Of a DNA stretch of 64,000 nucleotides, positions 60,296 to 64,000 are shown one piece after another. Made by a program: the position numbers and the translations under genes. Within the stretch, counting starts at the first letter, position 1. Each line of letters opens with the position of its first letter. The notes beneath the pieces are model-generated. The model saw only the letters and a list, made by a program, of their open reading frames with translations. It did no database searches and was not told where the DNA came from. Origin of the DNA: Sphingomonas sp. FARSPH (GTDB lineage: Bacteria > Pseudomonadota > Alphaproteobacteria > Sphingomonadales > Sphingomonadaceae); assembly GCF_003355005.1 (NCBI RefSeq), contig NZ_CP029985.1, forward strand, positions 2,431,001 through 2,495,000, in the 5' to 3' direction.

Positions 60296-61419
60296 CCGCC
60301 CAGCCATCCGGTCACGTCCACCGCCTCGCCGATCGCATGCAGGCCGGGGACGCGGCGCGCCTCCATCGTCTGCGACGAGAGGTCGGCGGTGCTGATGCCG
60401 CCCACCGTCACTTCTGCCTTGGCGAAGCCTTCGGTGCCGTTGGGATGGAACGGCCAGGCGGCGAGGCGCCGCTCCGCCTCGTCCAGCTTGCGGTCGGGCG
60501 TATTGGCGAGCTCGCTCGCCAGCGCGATCCGTTCGGCCAGCACCTCGGCGAGGCGATCGGGCACGTGCTGGCCGAGCTGGCGGCGCAGCGTGCTGCGCGG
60601 CTGCGCGCGCTTCGCTTCGATCAGCCAGCCGGCCGGCGCGTCGGGCGCGAAATCGATCGCGATCGGGGTGCGCGGGCGCCAGTAACTCGACGCCTGCAGG
60701 ATCGCGGGGCCGGACAGGCCGCGGTGGGTGAACAGCGCCGCCTCGCGGAACGCCGCCTTGCCCGCAGATGCGACGACCTCGGTGGCGACGCCCGACAGCG
60801 AATGGAACAGCGCCTCGTCCTCGCCCAACGTCAGCGGGACGAGCGCGGGACGCGGCTCGACGACCTTCAGGCCAAACTGCCGCGCCAGGTCGTAGGCGAA
60901 ACCGGTCGCGCCCATCTTCGGGATCGACGGGCCGCCCGTTGCGATCACCAGTCGTGGCGCGGTGACCGTGCGGCGGGGCAGGGCGACGCGAAACCCGTCG
61001 CCATCGTGCGCGACCGACGCGATCGGGCTCGATAGCGCGATCTCGACCCCGCCGATTTCGCATTCCCCCACCAACATCGCAACGATCTGCCGTGCCGATC
61101 CATCGCAGAATAGCTGCCCCAGCGTCTTTTCATGCCACGCGATGCCGTGCCGCTCCACCAGCGCGATGAAGTCCGACGGTGTGTAGCGGCCCAGCGCCGA
61201 CTTGGCGAAATGCGGATTGGCGGAGATATAGCGGTCGGGCGTGGTGCCGATATTGGTGAAATTGCACCGCCCGCCGCCGGAGATAACGATTTTCTTGCCC
61301 GCCGATTCGGCATGATCGACCAACAGGATGCGCCGCCCGCGCTGGCCTGCGACCGCGGCGCACATCAGGCCCGCGGCCCCGGCCCCGAGGACGATCGCAT
61401 CATAACGGTCTGTTGGCAT
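60241..61419 (-). CDS. BaiN/HI0933-family FAD-dependent oxidoreductase
   Basis: The 392-residue flavoprotein has the dinucleotide-binding motif AIVLGAGAAGLMCAAVAGQRGRR, the SGGGRCNFTN loop typical of HI0933/BaiN proteins, and VIATGGPSIPKMGATGFAYDLA, ending in the family's GEAVDVTGWLGGYNFQWAWASGWAAA. It binds FAD tightly; the reaction in most species is unknown. The start at 61419 is chosen from its MPTDRYDAIVLG beginning. Confidence 0.9.
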   Translation of the reverse strand: MPTDRYDAIVLGAGAAGLMCAAVAGQRGRRILLVDHAESAGKKIVISGGGRCNFTNIGTTPDRYISANPHFAKSALGRYTPSDFIALVERHGIAWHEKTLGQLFCDGSARQIVAMLVGECEIGGVEIALSSPIASVAHDGDGFRVALPRRTVTAPRLVIATGGPSIPKMGATGFAYDLARQFGLKVVEPRPALVPLTLGEDEALFHSLSGVATEVVASAGKAAFREAALFTHRGLSGPAILQASSYWRPRTPIAIDFAPDAPAGWLIEAKRAQPRSTLRRQLGQHVPDRLAEVLAERIALASELANTPDRKLDEAERRLAAWPFHPNGTEGFAKAEVTVGGISTADLSSQTMEARRVPGLHAIGEAVDVTGWLGGYNFQWAWASGWAAAQAL

Positions 61420-61516
61420 GGCGCGGGCGCTTAGCCGATGCGCGGGGCGGCGTCGATGGCGGCGGCTTGCGGTGTCGGCGCCGCTGCGCGAAGGCAGGGG
61501 GAAAGGAGACGGAAGG

Positions 61517-62353
61517 ATGCGGCTGAGATCGCTGTTGTTCGTGCCGGGTGACCGGCCGGAGCGGTTCGACAAGGCGGCGGAAAGCGGCGCGGATGCGATC
61601 ATCCTCGACCTCGAGGATTCGGTCGCGCCGGCCGCGAAACGTGCGGCGCGCGAGGCGGTGTCGCGCTATCTCGCCGCGCCCGCGCGCGTGCACCGCTTCG
61701 TGCGGATCAATCCGCCCGCCGATGGGACGCTCGACATGGATCTCGCCGCGATGCATGGCGCCGACGGCGTGATGCTGCCCAAGGCGCAGGGTGGGGATGA
61801 CGTGGCGGCGCTGGCCGCGGCGATGGGCGAACACCGGTTGCCGATCCTGCCGGTCGCGACGGAAACGCCCGCGGCGATATTCCGCCTCGGCAGCTATGCC
61901 CGCGTCGCCGACCGGCTCGCCGGTTTGACCTGGGGTGCCGAGGATCTTCCCGCCGCGATCGGTGCGCGCAGCGCCCGCGAGGCGGACGGACGCTATACGC
62001 CGCCTTACGAGGTCGTGCGGACGTTGGCGCTGATGGGCGCGCATGCCGCGGGCACGCTCGCCATCGAGACGGTCTATCCGGCGTTTCGCGATCTGGAGGG
62101 GCTGGCGGCGTATGCGGCGCGCGGCGCGCGCGACGGGTTTACGGGGATGATGGCAATCCATCCATCGCAGGTGCCGACGATCAACGCTGCCTTTACGCCC
62201 GATGCCGAAGCGGTCGCGGCGGCGCGTGCGGTGGTCGCTGCCTTCGCCGCCAATCCCGGTGCGGGAGCGCTACAGCTCGACGGGCGGATGATCGATGCGC
62301 CGCATCTGAAGCAGGCGCGGGCATTGCTGGCGCGCGCAGGCGAGGGGGCCTGA
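61517..62353 (+). CDS. CitE/HpcH-type CoA ester lyase
   Basis: The 278-residue TIM-barrel protein has LLFVPGDRPERFDKAAESGADAIILDLEDSVAP, RINPPADG and LLPKAQGGDDV, with the Glu/Asp metal ligands of the citrate lyase beta / malyl-CoA lyase family. It probably splits or makes a CoA ester such as malyl-CoA or citramalyl-CoA. GGAG and GGAAGG lie just before the ATG at 61517. It is divergent from the flavoprotein gene. Confidence 0.87.
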   Translation: MRLRSLLFVPGDRPERFDKAAESGADAIILDLEDSVAPAAKRAAREAVSRYLAAPARVHRFVRINPPADGTLDMDLAAMHGADGVMLPKAQGGDDVAALAAAMGEHRLPILPVATETPAAIFRLGSYARVADRLAGLTWGAEDLPAAIGARSAREADGRYTPPYEVVRTLALMGAHAAGTLAIETVYPAFRDLEGLAAYAARGARDGFTGMMAIHPSQVPTINAAFTPDAEAVAAARAVVAAFAANPGAGALQLDGRMIDAPHLKQARALLARAGEGA

Positions 62354-62363
62354 TGCGCGAACA

Positions 62364-62391
62364 GCGGCCGGCGGATCGTACCGCCGGCCGC
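62364..62391. terminator. Hairpin after the CoA ester lyase
   Basis: A perfect 11-bp GC stem (62364-62374 with 62381-62391) closes a 6-base loop between convergent genes; no T run on either strand. Confidence 0.5.
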
Positions 62392-62416
62392 CGTCCCTCA
62401 TTTGAAGCCGAACGGC

Positions 62417-62794
62417 TTAGCGGCAGCGAACCTTGCCGCGATCGATGTTGCGGCCGAGCAAGGCGCCGCCCCCGGCACCGAGCAGCGTGCCGAGCGTGCC
62501 GCCGCCGAGCACGTTGCCGAGCACGCCTCCGCCGACCGCACCGACCACCAGTCCGGTCGTACCGTCGTTGCGGCGGCAGTAAGCGCGCCCGTCACGGCCG
62601 CGATAGATACGGTCGTCGCGGGTCAGCGCGCGCTCGCGATAGCGACCCGGACGATAATCGCGCGAGGCGTCCCAATCCTGGCGATCGCCGTGCCATTGAT
62701 AATCGCGGTTGTAATCCTGCGCCTGCGCGGCGCCGGTCGTCACGGGTGCGGCCAGAGTCACCACCGCCAGCGCGGCAAGAAAGCCAGTCTTCAT
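62417..62794 (-). CDS. Glycine-zipper exported protein
   Basis: The 125-residue protein has a signal peptide (about 25 residues, ending AQA before Gln), an Arg/Asp/Tyr-rich region (RDYRPGRYRERALTRDDR) and a glycine zipper: GTTGLVVGAVGGGVLGNVLGGGTLGTLLGAGGGALLG, the pattern of the Rick-17kDa/2TM glycine-zipper family, which inserts in membranes. It ends in a basic RGKVRCR. Envelope stability is the usual guess. Confidence 0.8.
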   Translation of the reverse strand: MKTGFLAALAVVTLAAPVTTGAAQAQDYNRDYQWHGDRQDWDASRDYRPGRYRERALTRDDRIYRGRDGRAYCRRNDGTTGLVVGAVGGGVLGNVLGGGTLGTLLGAGGGALLGRNIDRGKVRCR

Positions 62795-62875
62795 CGGGAA
62801 TCTCCTCAGGGGGCGATCCGCGTTAAACCGGTCCGGATGCTTTTGGTTGCTTGGACGCCGCGTGGCGCCATTGCG

Positions 62876-63532
62876 CTATTTGGTTTTGACCAGCCAGGGT
62901 TTGACGCGCCCGGTCGGTTGCCGTGCGCCATCGAGCCGTTCGGCGCGCAGCAGGGCCACCGGTTTCAGCAGCAACTGGCCACCCATGCCGCCGCCCGTCG
63001 GCAGCGCCAGGATGCGCCGGACCACCGGCATGCCCGATACGACATGGCCGAATGCCGCATAGCCCGGCGACGTCGCGCTCGCGTCCATGCTGGGCATCGC
63101 GCCAACGGTTATGAAGAAGTTGCCGCCCGCCGAACTCGGGTCGCCGCGCCGCGCCATCGAAATCGTCCCGTCGACATGACGCAGCCCGGTCTGCCGCGTC
63201 GTCTCGAGCGGAAAGGGAGGGAGGATGCGCCGGGCATCGGTACGGATGCCGCCCTGCACGAAACCGAACTTTGGCGCCAGCCGGCTGCGCGCGCTGCGGT
63301 AGAAGCTTGCGCCGTCGAACCGGCCGTCGTCGACATAGGCCAGGAAATTGGCGACGGTCGCGGGCGCGCGGCGCGCCTCCAGCGCAACGACGATCGGACC
63401 GTAGCTGGTCGTCAGGCGTACGCGCACCACCGCTAGCTCGCGATGCACCGTTGTCTTTGCCGGCGCAGACGTGGATGCGGCCAGCAGCGGCAGCGATGCA
63501 AGGGCCAGACGGCAGCAGAACGAGGTTATCAT
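62876..63532 (-). CDS. Exported cyclophilin-type peptidyl-prolyl isomerase
   Basis: The 218-residue protein has a signal-like N-terminus (ITSFCCRLALASLPLLAASTSA) and a cyclophilin core: GPIVVALEARRAPATVANFLAYVDDGRFDGASFYR, FVQGGIR, and ISMARRGDPSSAGGNFFITVG. Catalytic Arg and Phe residues are present. It speeds prolyl isomerisation in the periplasm. The ATG at 63532 is chosen because it begins the signal peptide. Confidence 0.9.
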   Translation of the reverse strand: MITSFCCRLALASLPLLAASTSAPAKTTVHRELAVVRVRLTTSYGPIVVALEARRAPATVANFLAYVDDGRFDGASFYRSARSRLAPKFGFVQGGIRTDARRILPPFPLETTRQTGLRHVDGTISMARRGDPSSAGGNFFITVGAMPSMDASATSPGYAAFGHVVSGMPVVRRILALPTGGGMGGQLLLKPVALLRAERLDGARQPTGRVKPWLVKTK

Positions 63533-63594
63533 GGGCTTTGGCGCTAGGCGGCAGACCCTTGGACGACAAGCCCACCCGCACTGGCAGATTGCGT

Positions 63595-63718
63595 TTGACA
63601 AAATGACGGATGCGTTTTTTGCACTTGATCGCATGTGTGCTGCAGTGCACAAAGAGCGGGCCTTTCAGGCATCCTCTCCTAAAAACTTTCCGGCCGGTCG
63701 TTGACCGGCCTTTTTTTT
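63595..63718 (+). ncRNA. Candidate small RNA with strong terminator
   Basis: This 186-base gene-free stretch after the cyclophilin start holds TTGACA (63595-63600), a small dyad TGTGC..GCACA near 63635-63650, a CCTCTCCT segment near 63673-63680 that could pair with ribosome sites, and a perfect terminator at 63692-63710 with eight T residues. No open gene leads into that terminator. A clear -10 box is not seen, so the transcript start is uncertain. Confidence 0.4.
63692..63718 (+). terminator. Strong intrinsic terminator
   Basis: GGCCGGTC (63692-63699) pairs with GACCGGCC (63703-63710) around GTT, followed by eight T residues (63711-63718). No plus-strand coding gene ends just before it. Confidence 0.9.
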
Positions 63719-64000
63719 GTGCGTACGCCTCTGCCCGCCCAGACCGCGCCGTATAACTATATATGGAGCGGAGCCGCCGGTGAGACCGGCATCGGTACGG
63801 TTCGGGTCGGGGGATCGAGCGCGGCGTTCCGCAAGCCGCTGCTCTCCCCCGCCTTTCATATCCAGCGTTACCTTCGCTGATTGCAGCGCATCCGTCTCCG
63901 AATCTGTGCCCGACGCTCGGAAGGGGCTGGTGACCCGCCCACTATAGACGCTGTGGCGAGTAGCGGCACGGATATATCCGGCCGGCACCACGCGCGGGCT
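63719..64000. other. Gene-free end of the window
   Basis: No frame here looks like a real protein; one long minus-strand frame would have to read through the terminator at 63692-63718. The stretch contains an AT-rich island (about 63751-63765) unusual for this GC-rich DNA, a short hairpin GCCGGT-GAG-ACCGGC near 63776-63790 and a perfect palindrome CGGATATATCCG at 63969-63980. It may be a promoter region for a gene beyond the window. Confidence 0.4.

Noticed and set aside
63665..63991. A 108-codon minus-strand frame at the right end
   Set aside because: It would have to read through the perfect terminator at 63692-63718, where it encodes a Lys run from the T tract; composition is Arg/Gly-rich with no recognisable domain, and no ribosome site is seen.

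Overview
This window looks like a chromosomal segment of an alphaproteobacterium of the Sphingomonas group. The DNA is strongly GC-rich and the genes are tightly packed, with many ATGA, GTGA and TGATG start/stop overlaps. Family content agrees: an F1-ATPase zeta-type inhibitor (DUF1476) next to bolA and grxD, DUF2794, a SCO-type CoA transferase, a TIGR02466 oxygenase, an HPr-rel-A type kinase locus, and a GGAAC-N17-CGTT motif of the EcfG general-stress type. I see no phage, insertion sequence, CRISPR array or rRNA. The only tRNA is tRNA-Pro(CGG). This is mostly ordinary core chromosome with a few accessory islands.

Layout. 1-5.8 kb: a partial lipoprotein, a Bcr/CflA-type exporter, a very acidic protein behind an EcfG-like promoter, an outer-membrane beta-barrel, an HNH nuclease, then rplY-pth-oxygenase on the minus strand. 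6-12.5 kb: one long plus-strand run with scoA, a lipoprotein phosphatase, a DUF5076-like protein, scoB, a GST, leuC, a 34-residue membrane microprotein, leuD and a quinone oxidoreductase. 12.5-15 kb: DUF1476-bolA-grxD and a glycosyltransferase. 15-18.9 kb: a BlaI repressor with an M56 (BlaR1-like) metalloprotease behind two matching operators, then an MBL hydrolase and a DUF4230 protein. 18.9-22 kb: nadA-nadC, a membrane protein and a secreted RNase T2. 22-29.6 kb: ahpC-ahpF, a TSUP permease, serine acetyltransferase, DUF2794, DUF2157, a VOC protein, an SDR and a secreted protein. 29.8-37 kb: a complete phoR-pstSCAB-phoU-phoB phosphate operon on the minus strand.

37.1-39.7 kb holds the most interesting locus: a Tat-type secreted small protein followed, with overlaps, by a PqqD-like protein, an HprK-related kinase and a nucleotidyltransferase (HPr-rel-A type). 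No product or substrate is established for this set; I infer a peptide or protein modification system. 39.7-45.7 kb: a lipoprotein, gph, glmU, a VapBC toxin-antitoxin pair with a twin palindromic operator, glmS (glmU and glmS together supply UDP-GlcNAc) and a ROK sugar kinase. 45.8-49.6 kb: a REC-GGDEF-EAL regulator and a CHASE4-like histidine kinase. 49.6-52.7 kb: a membrane protein fused to a SET methyltransferase domain, dinB and an isochorismatase-like hydrolase. 53-56.4 kb: tRNA-Pro, pnuC with a nadR-like kinase, and lepA. 56.4-63.5 kb: a secreted protein, a diguanylate cyclase, a DbpA-type DEAD helicase, a BaiN-type flavoprotein, a CitE-like lyase, a glycine-zipper protein and a cyclophilin. 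The last 470 bp hold no convincing gene, only a strong intrinsic terminator that may end a small RNA.

All assignments come from reading translated sequence and motifs by eye. No database search was run.
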